Part shown: piece after piece, positions 35,221-45,465 of the stretch | Position numbering within the stretch: position 1 is the stretch's first letter | How the letters are laid out: each line of letters starts with the position of its first letter | Origin: Asaia lannensis NBRC 102526 | Lineage (GTDB): Bacteria; Pseudomonadota; Alphaproteobacteria; Acetobacterales; Acetobacteraceae | Assembly: GCF_024054035.1 (NCBI RefSeq) | Contig: NZ_JAMXQU010000011.1 | Span: 1-64,000, forward strand | Length of the DNA stretch: 64,000 nt | Reading direction: 5' to 3' | Notes under the pieces: generated by a model | What the model saw: only the letters and a program-made list of their open reading frames with translations | Databases searched by the model: none | Told to the model about the DNA's origin: nothing | Program-made: the position numbers and the translations under genes

Positions 35221-36621
35221 CTAGACGCTGTGCAGATGACACAGGCCTTCGGGTGAAAGGATTCGGGTCAGGGTTTCTTCGGGTACGAGATGGCGTTCAC
35301 GCACGATTTCGATTACGCCGCGCCCGGTACGATGGGCCTCGAGGGCGATGGCTGTTGCGGTTTCATAGCCGATATAGGGATTGAGCACGGTGATGAGCCC
35401 GATGGAATGGGTGACCATGGCTTCGAGATGGGCGACGTTGGCCGTGATACCGCGGATACAGCGTGATTCGAGCGTCAGGCAGGCTGCGTGCAGATGGGTC
35501 AGGCTCTTGAACAGGCTATGGGCGATGATGGGTTCGAAGGCGTTGAGCTGAAGCTGCCCGGCCTCGGCGGCCATGGTCACGGTCAGATCGTTGCCGATCA
35601 CCTCGAAAGCGACCTGATTGACCACTTCGGGGATAACGGGATTGATCTTGCCCGGCATGATCGAAGAGCCCGATTGCATGGGTGGCAGATTGATTTCGTT
35701 CAGCCCGGCGCGTGGGCCGGAAGAAAGCAGGCGCAGATCGTTGCAGATCTTGGAAAGCTTGACGGCGAAACGCTTGAGCACGCCGGAAACCTGAACGAAA
35801 GCACCGCAATCCTGTGTGGCTTCGATCAGATCCGAGGCAGTCAGCAGATGCAGGTCGGTAATCATGTTCAGGTGGCCGCAGACCGTTCTGGCAAAGGCCG
35901 GGTGGCCTGCAATGCCGGTGCCGATGGCGGTGCCGCCCAGATTGATCTCGCTGATGAGGAGAATAGCCTCTTTCAGGCGCTTCTGGTCCTCGTCGAGCAT
36001 GACGGCATAGGTGTGGAATTCCTGCCCCAGTGTCATGGGTACGGCATCCTGCAACTGGGTACGCCCCATTTTGAGAATGTCGTGAAATTCCGTCGCCTTG
36101 GCCATGAAGGCCTTGCGCAGCACGGTCATGGCATCGGTCAGATGGTTCACACCGTGGATGGCAGCGATACGCAGGGCGGTGGGATATACGTCATTGGTGC
36201 TCTGGCCCATGTTGACGTGATCGATAGGGTGAAGCGCCATGTAATCGCCTTTGGCGCGCCCCAGATGATCGAGGGCGCGATTGGCGATGACCTCGTTGGC
36301 ATTCATGTTGGTCGAGGTGCCCGCACCGCCCTGAATGACGTCGACGACGAACTGGTCATGCAGCATCCCGCCGCGGATATCCTCGCAGGCGGCGATAATG
36401 GCGCGTGTGCGCGAGGCATCGAGCAGGCCAAGGTCGTGGTTGCTCTGGGCTGCGGCCTGCTTGATGGCGGCGAGCGCATTGATGAGTTCGGGATAGGCGC
36501 TGATCTGACGCCCGGTGATAGGAAAATTCTCGACGGCGCGCAGCGTGTGGATGCCGTAATACGCCTCTGCTGGCACTTCGCGCGTGCCGAGAAGGTCGTG
36601 TTCCGTTCTGGTGGCTGGCAT
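35221..36621 (-). CDS. aspA: aspartate ammonia-lyase
   Basis: 466 residues of the fumarase/aspartase superfamily; interconverts aspartate and fumarate plus ammonia. The signature GSSIMPGKINP is present, as is the aspartase-type start TRTEHDLLGTREVPAEAYYGIHTLRAVENF. These segments favour aspartase over class II fumarase, which has a different N-terminus. Start at 36621 has GAGGAGAG upstream; the 32 extra in-frame codons above it are not part of the family. Supplies fumarate or nitrogen. Confidence 0.95.
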   Translation of the reverse strand: MPATRTEHDLLGTREVPAEAYYGIHTLRAVENFPITGRQISAYPELINALAAIKQAAAQSNHDLGLLDASRTRAIIAACEDIRGGMLHDQFVVDVIQGGAGTSTNMNANEVIANRALDHLGRAKGDYMALHPIDHVNMGQSTNDVYPTALRIAAIHGVNHLTDAMTVLRKAFMAKATEFHDILKMGRTQLQDAVPMTLGQEFHTYAVMLDEDQKRLKEAILLISEINLGGTAIGTGIAGHPAFARTVCGHLNMITDLHLLTASDLIEATQDCGAFVQVSGVLKRFAVKLSKICNDLRLLSSGPRAGLNEINLPPMQSGSSIMPGKINPVIPEVVNQVAFEVIGNDLTVTMAAEAGQLQLNAFEPIIAHSLFKSLTHLHAACLTLESRCIRGITANVAHLEAMVTHSIGLITVLNPYIGYETATAIALEAHRTGRGVIEIVRERHLVPEETLTRILSPEGLCHLHSV

Positions 36622-36798
36622 GATCGTTCGCTCTCCTCGATGCTGCGACAAGAGGAGAGGATCGCGCAAGGCATGGCAAGACAGCCGGGTCGTACCGGTC
36701 ATGTCTATTGCTGACATGAGCCATGCGATTAACGCACGATCATATCATGCCTCATGCGGGGCGAAGGGCACGAAGCCGCATCCTGGGGTCGAGACGGC

Positions 36799-37839
36799 TC
36801 AGGCAGTGAAGAAATGGCTCAGACCGAGGTCGCGCAGCCCTTTCCGATAAGCGATCGAGCTGCGATCGGCCATGACATGCGCTTCCAGCGTCGGATCGAG
36901 CGGCAGGCATTCTGGTTTCTGGGCTTCCACGAGAAGGCGATCCTCTTCGAAGACACGACGGTTGAATGCGTAAACGGCTTCGACGGGGATATCGGTGTCG
37001 AAATTCCGGCAGATGGGCGCAAACATGCGTGTCTTGCGGGCGGAAACAGGTGAGGCAGCATTCATGATCACCAGACGACCGTTTTCCGGGAAATGGATTT
37101 CCAGCGTTGCGGTAAAGGGCAGCGCGGTTCGGAAATGGCGCAGCCATTCGAATCCCTCAGGTGCGCGGCCTTCCACGCCGATGGGGTAATTGCCGACAGA
37201 ACTACGATATTCCACCTCGAAACCGGTTGCTGTGCGTCGTGGCATATAGGGGGGCACAACCGGGTTTTCGGGGGTGGCGAAGGTGTCTGTATGGACGAAG
37301 GCAAAATGGGCGACATCGAGAAACCCTTCGACCTGTCGGCCTGCAAAACCGGCAATATCGATCCAGGGGCAGGTGATCTGCTGATAGGCGGGATCGTTCC
37401 AGTGCGGCATGTCCGGCACGGCGTGGGAGGTTTCACCGGCAAGGCAGGTCCAGACCAGCCCGTAACATTCGCGCACGGGATAGGTTTTCAGATGGAGCTT
37501 GCCCGGAATGGCGGCGCTCGGATGGGCGGGCACGCGCACACAACGCCCGGACCCGCCGAAGCGAAAACCATGATAGGCGCAGGCAATGGTTTCGCCGTCT
37601 CCAGTGCCCAGACTCAGCGGCACGCCGCGATGGGGGCAGATATCCTGCGCCACCACGATGGTCTCACCTGCACGATACACGACGAGCGTTTCGTCAAGCA
37701 GGGTCGCGGCAACGGGGGCGGTCCCCACATCGCGACATAGCGCGACCGGATACCAGAAGCGCGAGAGAATGGCCCAGTCGGCAGCGTCGAAACTGCACTG
37801 GCGCGGTAGCTGGACCGGGCGGTCGAGTGTTTCTGACAT
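36799..37839 (-). CDS. Rieske-type aromatic-ring / O-demethylase oxygenase subunit
   Basis: 346 residues. The Rieske cluster ligands are CPH (68-70) and CAYH (87-90). The mononuclear iron site shows Asp175, His178 and His183 in FLDVAHFAFVH. This is the terminal oxygenase of a two-component system similar to vanillate O-demethylase VanA or phenoxybenzoate dioxygenase. No reductase gene is adjacent, so electrons must come from elsewhere. A GAGG site lies seven bases before the ATG at 37839. A LysR-type regulator is divergent 108 bp away and probably controls it. Substrate unknown. Confidence 0.9.
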   Translation of the reverse strand: MSETLDRPVQLPRQCSFDAADWAILSRFWYPVALCRDVGTAPVAATLLDETLVVYRAGETIVVAQDICPHRGVPLSLGTGDGETIACAYHGFRFGGSGRCVRVPAHPSAAIPGKLHLKTYPVRECYGLVWTCLAGETSHAVPDMPHWNDPAYQQITCPWIDIAGFAGRQVEGFLDVAHFAFVHTDTFATPENPVVPPYMPRRTATGFEVEYRSSVGNYPIGVEGRAPEGFEWLRHFRTALPFTATLEIHFPENGRLVIMNAASPVSARKTRMFAPICRNFDTDIPVEAVYAFNRRVFEEDRLLVEAQKPECLPLDPTLEAHVMADRSSIAYRKGLRDLGLSHFFTA

Positions 37840-37947
37840 GAGCGGCCTCGCCAAGGGTCGGGATGAGGGGGAGAGGGATAATGCGCCAAGCATGTCATTC
37901 CGGACCGTTCGCGGATATGATCAAATTCCTCACAATCTGTTCTAAAA

Positions 37948-38898
37948 ATGAGAGCGCCCGTCATGCCGGTTTTCTCGCGCTTTTCACGTTATTTCATTGC
38001 CGTGGCGCAGCATGGATCGATACGCCGTGCGGCTGAGGCGACGGGTATTTCCGCCTCGTCGATCGACAGGCAGATCCTGCTGGGTGAGGAGCGTCTGGGA
38101 GCGACCCTGTTCGAACGCCTGCCATCCGGGCTCAGGCTTACGGCCGCAGGAGAGATGCTGCTTGTGCAGGCAAGACGCTGGGAGCGCGAATTCGATGACT
38201 GTCGCACCCGTATGGACGATCTCAAGGGTCTGCGACGTGGTCATGTGACCCTGCTGATTCCAGAGGCCATGGCCCGTGGTCTCGTTCCACGCGTGATTGC
38301 CGATCTGCGCGTTCGCCATCCGGGGATCACGCTTGGGGTGCGGGTCATGACCAATCATGAAATAGCCCCGGCTCTCCTTGAGGGGGAGGGCGATCTGGCT
38401 CTGGTTTTCGACCCTGTCGCCTCTCATCGTCTGGCTATCAGAGCCTCTGTCGACTGTCCGGTGGGATTCGTGCTGCCGCCCGGTCATGCGCTTTCGGTGC
38501 AGCGCGCCGCGCGCTTCAGTCTGTGCAATGCCTATCCGGTCATCTCGCCCGCTCCCCCGCTGGCGGTGGCGCAGAAACTGCTATGGCTTGCAGAGGAAAC
38601 AGGGCTGGTTCTGAACCCTGTTTGTGAATCGGACGATATCGAGACGATCAAGGCCCTGATACGTCATGGTGTCGGGATCAGTCTGTTGAGCTCCATCGAT
38701 GTGGTCGAGGAAGTCAGGGAGGGCACTCTGGTTTTCGTACCCCTCGATCACCGGCGGATCCACAACTTCACACTGGGGTTTTGCGTCGATCAGGCGCGTT
38801 CCCTGCCCGTTGCGGCAAGACTGGTTGCACAGGCGCTGGAGGCGGGGCTGCCGGAGCTGGCTCTCTCCCGCTCCGGCCGTGTATCGGGTGAGGCCTAA
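37948..38898 (+). CDS. LysR-family transcriptional regulator
   Basis: 316 residues: N-terminal winged helix (about 8-66; FIAVAQHGSIRRAAEATGISASSIDRQI) and a periplasmic-binding-protein-like effector domain (about 95-300). The helix-turn-helix is slightly unusual, with SASSIDRQ where most members have S-Q-P-A-x-S-x-x-I. Divergent from the Rieske oxygenase gene, the classical LysR arrangement. Its stop overlaps the end of the convergent L,D-transpeptidase gene by four bases. Confidence 0.92.
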   Translation: MRAPVMPVFSRFSRYFIAVAQHGSIRRAAEATGISASSIDRQILLGEERLGATLFERLPSGLRLTAAGEMLLVQARRWEREFDDCRTRMDDLKGLRRGHVTLLIPEAMARGLVPRVIADLRVRHPGITLGVRVMTNHEIAPALLEGEGDLALVFDPVASHRLAIRASVDCPVGFVLPPGHALSVQRAARFSLCNAYPVISPAPPLAVAQKLLWLAEETGLVLNPVCESDDIETIKALIRHGVGISLLSSIDVVEEVREGTLVFVPLDHRRIHNFTLGFCVDQARSLPVAARLVAQALEAGLPELALSRSGRVSGEA

Positions 38899-39935
38899 CC
38901 CTCGTGGTGGTTCAGAAGATTCTGATGGCCAAGGTTTGCCGAGGAGATTGTCTGAGGCGTCTCGGCTGAGTCGACAACGACAAGGGCATCGCCGGCGATC
39001 GGTGTGGGTGTGCGATCCTTGGGGAGGAGGGCACGGAAACGACCGTCATAGCTTGCAGCCTGCTCATATTGCGCATCCAGCAGACCGTTTTTGTCCATGA
39101 AAACATTCATGGTGGCGGGAATGCGGATGCAGCCTTCTGAAGCTGGATGGCCGAGACGCTGTTCAAGAAAATCCGGGTCGGTGGCATGGATTTCAAGGCG
39201 TATGTCGCCTGTCTCGTGACTGGGCAGCCATCCCTTGACTGCGTTATGCCACCCCATATCCCACACACGCATGCCCTTGGCCCCAATGCCGCGTATGCCG
39301 TTTTCATTCTTGGTGCCGAGTGCGCGGTAGCCGAGGCGGTCGGGCGTATTGATGAACACGCCTGTCGGGGTGATGTAATAGAATTTCCGCCCCGCCTTGC
39401 CGGTCGAGACCGGTGTGCCTCCCAGGGTCTCCCACTCTGCATTGCCCGGCATGGCCAGCACGAAGCACAGACGCTGCACCCTGGGGTTGCGATCCACCAC
39501 CATCAGAAGCTGCGGACGGTCGATCGGCGTATTGGTGCTGGCGATGGCGGCGCGCGCGAGACGGATGAAGCGTTGACGCTGCTCGGGCGTGTAGGTGGTG
39601 AAACGCGAGACCGCGCTTTTCATCCGTAATGTCAGGCGGCTTGCTTCACGCCTCGCATCCTGCTCCGACAATACGGGCAAAGGCGGGATGACAATCGCCG
39701 GTGTCGTTGCGTGATCGGGCACGGAAGAAACAGCCCCCGCCTGGGAAGGAAGCGGAGGCTGCGCGGCTGTGGTGGGAGCGTTATCCGGATTGGTTGCCTG
39801 ATTGACGTTCGTTTGGTTGGCGTTCGTCTGGGCCTGGGCGCAGGCGGAGAGGGCGCAGCCCAGAAACAGGCCGGGCAGGATCAGCCTGAGAGGGGTCAGA
39901 AGGCCGGTCGATACGGTCCTGTGTCTCGTCTGCAT
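38895..39935 (-). CDS. L,D-transpeptidase (YkuD domain) lipoprotein
   Basis: 346 residues. The signal sequence ends in a lipobox LSAC with Cys32. The next about 60 residues are low complexity (QTNANQTNVNQ-type repeats, then Pro/Ala-rich). The YkuD catalytic domain (about 140-285) has His250 in EIHATDP and the catalytic Cys269 in HPASEGCIRIP. Such enzymes make 3-3 peptidoglycan cross-links or attach proteins to peptidoglycan. The C-terminal 60 residues are not catalytic. No partner gene adjacent. Confidence 0.9.
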   Translation of the reverse strand: MQTRHRTVSTGLLTPLRLILPGLFLGCALSACAQAQTNANQTNVNQATNPDNAPTTAAQPPLPSQAGAVSSVPDHATTPAIVIPPLPVLSEQDARREASRLTLRMKSAVSRFTTYTPEQRQRFIRLARAAIASTNTPIDRPQLLMVVDRNPRVQRLCFVLAMPGNAEWETLGGTPVSTGKAGRKFYYITPTGVFINTPDRLGYRALGTKNENGIRGIGAKGMRVWDMGWHNAVKGWLPSHETGDIRLEIHATDPDFLEQRLGHPASEGCIRIPATMNVFMDKNGLLDAQYEQAASYDGRFRALLPKDRTPTPIAGDALVVVDSAETPQTISSANLGHQNLLNHHEG

Positions 39936-39977
39936 CTCAACTCCAAAGCTCCATGGTCTTAACGCCTGTGAGCGCCT

Positions 39978-42032
39978 TCAGTTTGTCTTTCCGCTCCCGG
40001 ATGACATGGCAGTGGGGGGCGCCGCGTTCAGATAGCGGCCGAACCAAGCCAGCATACGCTTCTGGGCATCGACTGCATGATCGTGACCGCGCATGCCATG
40101 TCCTTCACCGGGATAGATCACAAGGCTCGTCGGAATCCCGAGTGCGCGCAAGGCATGATAGAATTCAAGACTTTGTGCGGGCGGACATTCCACATCATTG
40201 GCCCCGACATAAATAAAGGTCGGGGTTCTGACCTGTTTGATGAATGTCATGGGCGAGGAATGGGCATAGATGGCGGGGTCGTCATAGACGGTGGCGCCGA
40301 AGAAAGGCGGCATCCAGGCATCGATCCCGTTCTGGCCATAATAGGACTGCCAGTTGGCGATGCCACCACCCGCCGCTGCCGCTCTGAAGCGGTTCGTCTG
40401 GGTCACGATCCACATGGTCATGTAGCCGCCATAGGAATAGCCGGTAACGCCAAGACGGCTCTCGTCGATGGGGGCAGTCTTTTCGAGTGCATCGATACCG
40501 CGATGGATGTCGCGCAGATCGCCGTGCCCGAAATCGCGCCGGTTCGCCAGGGTGAAGGCTTCGCCCTGACCGTAACTGCCGCGCGGATTGGGCATGAACA
40601 GGTCATAGCCTGCATTCAGCAGCACGGCTGCATCACCCGATGCGCGCAGGAAGCGCGGGGTAACGGCAGAGGAGGGACCGCCATGGATCATGGTGATCAT
40701 CGGCACCTTGCCATTGCGTGTCATGGCGGCAGGGCGTGTTTTTGGGGTGAGATGCCAGCCCTGAACCTGAAACCCGTCACTCGTCCAGCTGATGCTGGAC
40801 GCTGTGAAAGGTACGGTCTCGCCGTCGTTCAGATGGGTAAGCTGTTGCCATGACCCGAATGGGCCTGCCCAGATCTCGGGTGGTTTCGTGAAGCTCTGTC
40901 GGATCACGACGCTTTTGTCGCCTGCGCAGACCAGACGCGGTTCGCCGCTGCCATCCGACAGAAGATCGTCTGAGCTGACGATGAGCGGGCTCTTGGTGTC
41001 CAATGCCTGCATGATCGTTTTCGGGCTGGCAATGGTCGAGGCAATCAGACGCCCCTGACACCAGCTCAGTCCTGTCACGGTGCTTTTGGCATTGCGCGTC
41101 AGATTGACCGGTCTTGCTCCCGCCCGGGTCAGGTCGAGCTGGAATGCATCGCCACCGAAAAAGCCGAAATCGCTCATCAACCCGGCAACGAAGCTGACCG
41201 TTCTGCCGTCGGGCGAAACGAGAGGCAGGCCGATCTGCTGCGAGAGCGGATGGGTGTAGAGAACCTGTTCATGCCCTTTGGCAAAGCGCGACAGATGCGC
41301 CGACCACCAATGGGCATCGCCATTGCCTGGGGCCGCAGTGCCGACGAAAGCTGGCCCGTCACCGCTCTTCTGCCAGTCATATTCATAGACATACAGGGTA
41401 TCGGGCGATTGCCAGTGCAATCCGTCTTTCTCGATGGTGGCGATACGCTGCTCGTCTTCCTGCGCATCGATTTCACCTGTTTCCGGCGCACCGGCCTGAA
41501 GGGCGCCGGGATCGCGACGGGCATTGGCGATGGCGAGCACGGCCAGTTGGCTGTCTGGGCCATAACGCAGGTTCTGAAGCGAGCCGGTGAATTTCAGCAG
41601 GCTGGTCACTGTTTTTCCATCGGCCGTAACGCTCAGCACCTCGCGGTTCTGGGTGTTCTTGTGACGGACGATAAAGGCCAGACGGGTGCCGTCCGGGCTC
41701 CAGCTGGGGCTGGATGGCGCACAGTCCTCGCAGGGCAACGTCACAGTGATGTCGCGATTGCCCGTTTCCTGCGTGGCCGTCTCACGACGCGCCTCGTCCC
41801 GCTGGTCCGGCAGGGTTCGCAGCACGAGACGGGCCGGCGGTGCTTCTTCCGCGCCGGTAGCCTCGATGCTGTCGAGCGTTGCCAGACGGTGCCCGTCAGG
41901 CGAAAGCGCTGGCGCGCTGTAAAGATGAAGCGGTGCGGCTTGGGCACTGCTCGAAGCAAGGCCTTGTGAGAGACCCAGAGAAAGCAGCGAGGTGCCGAGC
42001 AGGCAGGACCATTTCAGGGAAGCAGGAGACAT
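39978..42032 (-). CDS. secreted S9-family peptidase (prolyl oligopeptidase / acylaminoacyl peptidase type)
   Basis: 684 residues. Signal peptide in the first 31 (LGTSLLSLGLSQGL...AQA). A beta-propeller of WD40/TolB-like repeats follows (APALSPDGHRLA, PSWSPDGTRLAF). The alpha/beta hydrolase domain (about 430-684) has the nucleophile Ser in GYSYGGYM, Asp in GANDVECP and His in GEGHGM. It should cut short peptides in the periplasm. Start at 42032 has an AAGG site. It follows the RND pump gene by only 8 bp, so both are probably on one transcript. A frame extension upstream overlaps the pump gene and lacks a signal peptide. Confidence 0.92.
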   Translation of the reverse strand: MSPASLKWSCLLGTSLLSLGLSQGLASSSAQAAPLHLYSAPALSPDGHRLATLDSIEATGAEEAPPARLVLRTLPDQRDEARRETATQETGNRDITVTLPCEDCAPSSPSWSPDGTRLAFIVRHKNTQNREVLSVTADGKTVTSLLKFTGSLQNLRYGPDSQLAVLAIANARRDPGALQAGAPETGEIDAQEDEQRIATIEKDGLHWQSPDTLYVYEYDWQKSGDGPAFVGTAAPGNGDAHWWSAHLSRFAKGHEQVLYTHPLSQQIGLPLVSPDGRTVSFVAGLMSDFGFFGGDAFQLDLTRAGARPVNLTRNAKSTVTGLSWCQGRLIASTIASPKTIMQALDTKSPLIVSSDDLLSDGSGEPRLVCAGDKSVVIRQSFTKPPEIWAGPFGSWQQLTHLNDGETVPFTASSISWTSDGFQVQGWHLTPKTRPAAMTRNGKVPMITMIHGGPSSAVTPRFLRASGDAAVLLNAGYDLFMPNPRGSYGQGEAFTLANRRDFGHGDLRDIHRGIDALEKTAPIDESRLGVTGYSYGGYMTMWIVTQTNRFRAAAAGGGIANWQSYYGQNGIDAWMPPFFGATVYDDPAIYAHSSPMTFIKQVRTPTFIYVGANDVECPPAQSLEFYHALRALGIPTSLVIYPGEGHGMRGHDHAVDAQKRMLAWFGRYLNAAPPTAMSSGSGKTN

Positions 42033-42040
42033 GACCGGCC

Positions 42041-45000
42041 TTATGTTTCTGAAGAGAGCGGTGTCGGGGCGATGGAATGCGTGGCGGGACGGGGTGGAAA
42101 CAGGCGATGCCACAATCTGGTGCCGAAACGGCCGATGGCGTCCATGTACAGATAGACGACGGGCGTGGTGTAGAGGGTCAGCAACTGGCTAATCAGCATG
42201 CCACCGACAATGGCGATACCGAGCGGGCGCCGCATTTCTGATCCGTAGCCATGGCCCGTCATGAGCGGCACGGCGCCAAGGGCCGCAGCCAGTGTCGTCA
42301 TGAGGATAGGGCGAAAGCGCGTCAGGCAGGCTTCATAAATGGCCTCACGCGGCGTGTGCCCCAGCTCTTTTTCGGCATAGAGCGCAAAATCGATCATCAG
42401 GATCGCGTTTTTCTTCACGATACCGGTCAGCAGGATCATGCCGATCATGGCGATGAGACTGAAAGCCTCCCCACCGATCCACAGGCCCAGAATGGCCCCG
42501 ATCCCTGCGGAAGGGAGTGTGGAGAGGATCGTGAAAGGGTGGATCAGGCTCTCATAGAGAATGCCGAGCACGATATACATGGCAAAGAGTGCGGCCACGA
42601 ATGCCAGCAGCTCGTTGACCAGCATGGCCTTGGTGTCACCGGCAAGACCGGAGAATTCTCCGGTCAGCCCCGGTGGGGCGCCCATATCCTGAAGCGTCTG
42701 TTCGATCAGCTTGCGGGCATCCTCATAGGTTTTGCCGTCGGCCAGGTCGAAGCTGATGGCAGTCGAGGTCATGCCATCCTGATGGTCGATCTCCATCGGC
42801 GTGGGCTCCATCGCCAGATCGGCCACATTGATCAGCGGGATCATGGTTTCAACCGATGATGCGACGGCAGAGCCGTTGGAGTTGTTGCCGGTAATCTGGT
42901 TGGCGATGGCATTGCGAAGCGAAGCCTGACTGAGCAGCGTCGCCGTCGAGGCCGTGGCACTGTTATCGGCACGCACGCGTATCTGGTTGGAGCGAACGGC
43001 GCCGGCGGGCGTGCCCGAGGCCGTGGAAATCCAGGCACTGCGGAGTTGTTCGGGGGATTCGCGATAGGCGCGCGCCACTTCCATCACCACGGAATGCGTG
43101 GTGATTTCGGTATGGATACGCGAGGCAACCGTCTGGCCATAGGCATCGTAAAGCACGTTGCCCACGAGCTGGGGGGTGACGAGATAACGGGCTTCCGTAT
43201 CGCGACGTAGCTTCACATGGACCGATGCGCCATGACCCTCGATATTGCTCGTGACGGTGGACATCATCTTGTCCTTGCGCAGACGCGCGACAAGACGCGG
43301 AACCCAGAGCTTCAGCTCGGCCATATCCTGATCGCGCAGCACATAGCGGAAGGCACCGCTACGATGCTGGCCTCCGCCGCCATTGGGATCGCCTGCCGAA
43401 AAGAACGAGGTACGCAGGCCGGGCATATCGCCAAGTTTCTTGCGTATGCTTTCCACAATCTGCGTGTCGGTCCGCGTGCGCGTGCGCTTGTCGCTCAACC
43501 GGGCGAAAAGCTGCCCGTCGCTGCTGCTGTTGTTCCAGCTCGTGACGGACAGCACATCAGGATCGGCCTTCATCACCTCACCGACGTAATGGATACGCTT
43601 GGTGATCTCGCTGAACGACATGGTGTCGTCACCGCTGATCGAGCCGCCCACCAGTGCGATATCCTGCGCAGGCACGCCTGTTTTGGGCATGAGCACGATC
43701 GAGCCGACGAGCGCCACAAAGCTGAGCGGCAGGGTGAGAAAGGTCAGGATGTGGTGGCGCAGGGCCACGCGCAGGGTACGGCCGTAAAGCGCGATGATTC
43801 CGTCGAGGGCCCAGTCGATCAGGCGCAACGTGCGATCGCGCAGGCTTTTACCGGTCGGCTCTTCGTGTTCCACATCCAGCCAGTACGCGCACATCATGGG
43901 TGTGAGCGTGAGCGAAAGGACGAGCGAGATGAGCAGCGCCGAAACGATGGTCATGGAAAACTCGTAGAAGATCGCGCCGACCTGACCGGGAATGAACAGC
44001 AGGGGAATGAACACGGCAATCAGCGAGGCCGTGATCGACAGCACGGTAAAGCCGATTTCGGCCGAGCCGCGCAGACTGGCGCTCATGCGGTCCATACCGG
44101 CTTCCATGTGACGGGCGATGTTTTCCAGCACCACAATGGCGTCGTCCACCACAAAGCCCACGGCGATGGTCAGCGCCATGAGCGACATGATATCGAGCGT
44201 GAAATGCTGCCATTTCATCACGGCAATCGTGCCGATCAGGGCAATCGGCACGGTGACGGCCGGGATGATCGTCGAGCGCAGACGACGCAGAAAGACCAGA
44301 ATCACCCCGATCACGAGAATGATCGATATGCCAAGCGTGAGCTGTGTGTCGTCCATCGACGCGCGTATGCTCGATGAAAGATCGATAGCCGTATCCATCT
44401 CCACGCCCGGTGGCAGGACAGAACGCAGCATGGCCATGCGTTCTTTGACGGCATCGACGATCTTGACCGTATTGGCCTTGGGCTGACCGCGTACGATCAG
44501 GGTGATCGCAGGTTTGTTGTTGAAATACCCGGCCTGATACAGATCCTGAACGCTGTCCGTGACTTCAGCGACGGACGAGAGCTTTATCGGATTGAGGCTG
44601 TTGCGATAGCCGATGATCAGATCGCGGTATTGCGCGGCATCTTCGGCCTGATCGTTCGTCTCCAGCATGAGACGCTGACCGCCTGAATCGAGAAAGCCCT
44701 TGGGTGTGTTGGCATTGGCTGAGGCAAGCGCCTGTCTGACGTCCTCGAATCCGACGCCCCATTTGTAGAGCGCATAGGGATTGACATCCACACGCACGGC
44801 AGGGGCGGCAGAGCCCACCGCCTGCACATGACCCACGCCCTTGATCTGGGCCAGTAGCGGCTTGACCCTGATCTGTGCCAGATCGAACAGCTTGGGCAGG
44901 GTCATCACATCTGACGTCAGGGACAGCAGATAGACCGGCTGCGAGGTCGGGTCTTCCTTATAGGCGTAGGGGTCGCGGTCGAGCGTGCCCTGCGGCAGAT

Positions 45001-45352
45001 CGGCGCGTGCAGCTCTCAGGGCAGCCTGCACATCGCGCAGAGCCCCGTCGATATTGCGCGATTCCACAAAATCGATCCGGATATAGGCAAAGCTGTTTTC
45101 GCTGTCGGATTCGATCTGCTTCACACCGGCAATCTGGCCGAGATAGCGTTCGAGCGGCGTGGTGACGGAACTGACCATCTGCTCTGGGCTTGCGCCGGGC
45201 TGCTCGATCTCGACATTGATCGTCGACGATCCGATATCGGGCAGGCTTGCGACCGGCATAAGCGGATAACAGATCGCACCTGCAGCGAGCAGCGACAGGG
45301 CGAGCAATATCGTCGCCACGGGGCGCATGATGAAGAGACGACACAAATTCAT
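42041..45352 (-). CDS. RND-family efflux permease
   Basis: 1103 residues, a proton-driven inner-membrane pump of the AcrB/MdtB hydrophobe-amphiphile group. The N-terminus MNLCRLFIMRPVATILL, the TM4 proton-relay acids in VGFVVDDAIVVLEN, and paired large periplasmic loops are present. It is about 50-60 residues longer than typical family members (about 1040). Neither a membrane-fusion protein nor an outer-membrane channel gene is adjacent, so partners must be encoded elsewhere. The S9 peptidase gene lies 8 bp downstream. Substrate unknown. Confidence 0.94.
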   Translation of the reverse strand: MNLCRLFIMRPVATILLALSLLAAGAICYPLMPVASLPDIGSSTINVEIEQPGASPEQMVSSVTTPLERYLGQIAGVKQIESDSENSFAYIRIDFVESRNIDGALRDVQAALRAARADLPQGTLDRDPYAYKEDPTSQPVYLLSLTSDVMTLPKLFDLAQIRVKPLLAQIKGVGHVQAVGSAAPAVRVDVNPYALYKWGVGFEDVRQALASANANTPKGFLDSGGQRLMLETNDQAEDAAQYRDLIIGYRNSLNPIKLSSVAEVTDSVQDLYQAGYFNNKPAITLIVRGQPKANTVKIVDAVKERMAMLRSVLPPGVEMDTAIDLSSSIRASMDDTQLTLGISIILVIGVILVFLRRLRSTIIPAVTVPIALIGTIAVMKWQHFTLDIMSLMALTIAVGFVVDDAIVVLENIARHMEAGMDRMSASLRGSAEIGFTVLSITASLIAVFIPLLFIPGQVGAIFYEFSMTIVSALLISLVLSLTLTPMMCAYWLDVEHEEPTGKSLRDRTLRLIDWALDGIIALYGRTLRVALRHHILTFLTLPLSFVALVGSIVLMPKTGVPAQDIALVGGSISGDDTMSFSEITKRIHYVGEVMKADPDVLSVTSWNNSSSDGQLFARLSDKRTRTRTDTQIVESIRKKLGDMPGLRTSFFSAGDPNGGGGQHRSGAFRYVLRDQDMAELKLWVPRLVARLRKDKMMSTVTSNIEGHGASVHVKLRRDTEARYLVTPQLVGNVLYDAYGQTVASRIHTEITTHSVVMEVARAYRESPEQLRSAWISTASGTPAGAVRSNQIRVRADNSATASTATLLSQASLRNAIANQITGNNSNGSAVASSVETMIPLINVADLAMEPTPMEIDHQDGMTSTAISFDLADGKTYEDARKLIEQTLQDMGAPPGLTGEFSGLAGDTKAMLVNELLAFVAALFAMYIVLGILYESLIHPFTILSTLPSAGIGAILGLWIGGEAFSLIAMIGMILLTGIVKKNAILMIDFALYAEKELGHTPREAIYEACLTRFRPILMTTLAAALGAVPLMTGHGYGSEMRRPLGIAIVGGMLISQLLTLYTTPVVYLYMDAIGRFGTRLWHRLFPPRPATHSIAPTPLSSET

Positions 45353-45465
45353 TTCGTCTCCATAGCAAAATTTTCGAAGGAATACTTCGTGGCAGCGCGA
45401 TACGCGGCTATCTTTTCGTCATCTTGTCACAAAGGCCAGTAGAAAACGGAGCGCCGTCTCCGCCG

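Noticed and set aside
43217-44377. 386-codon frame antisense to the RND pump
   Set aside because: Repetitive charged composition typical of antisense frames in high-GC genes.
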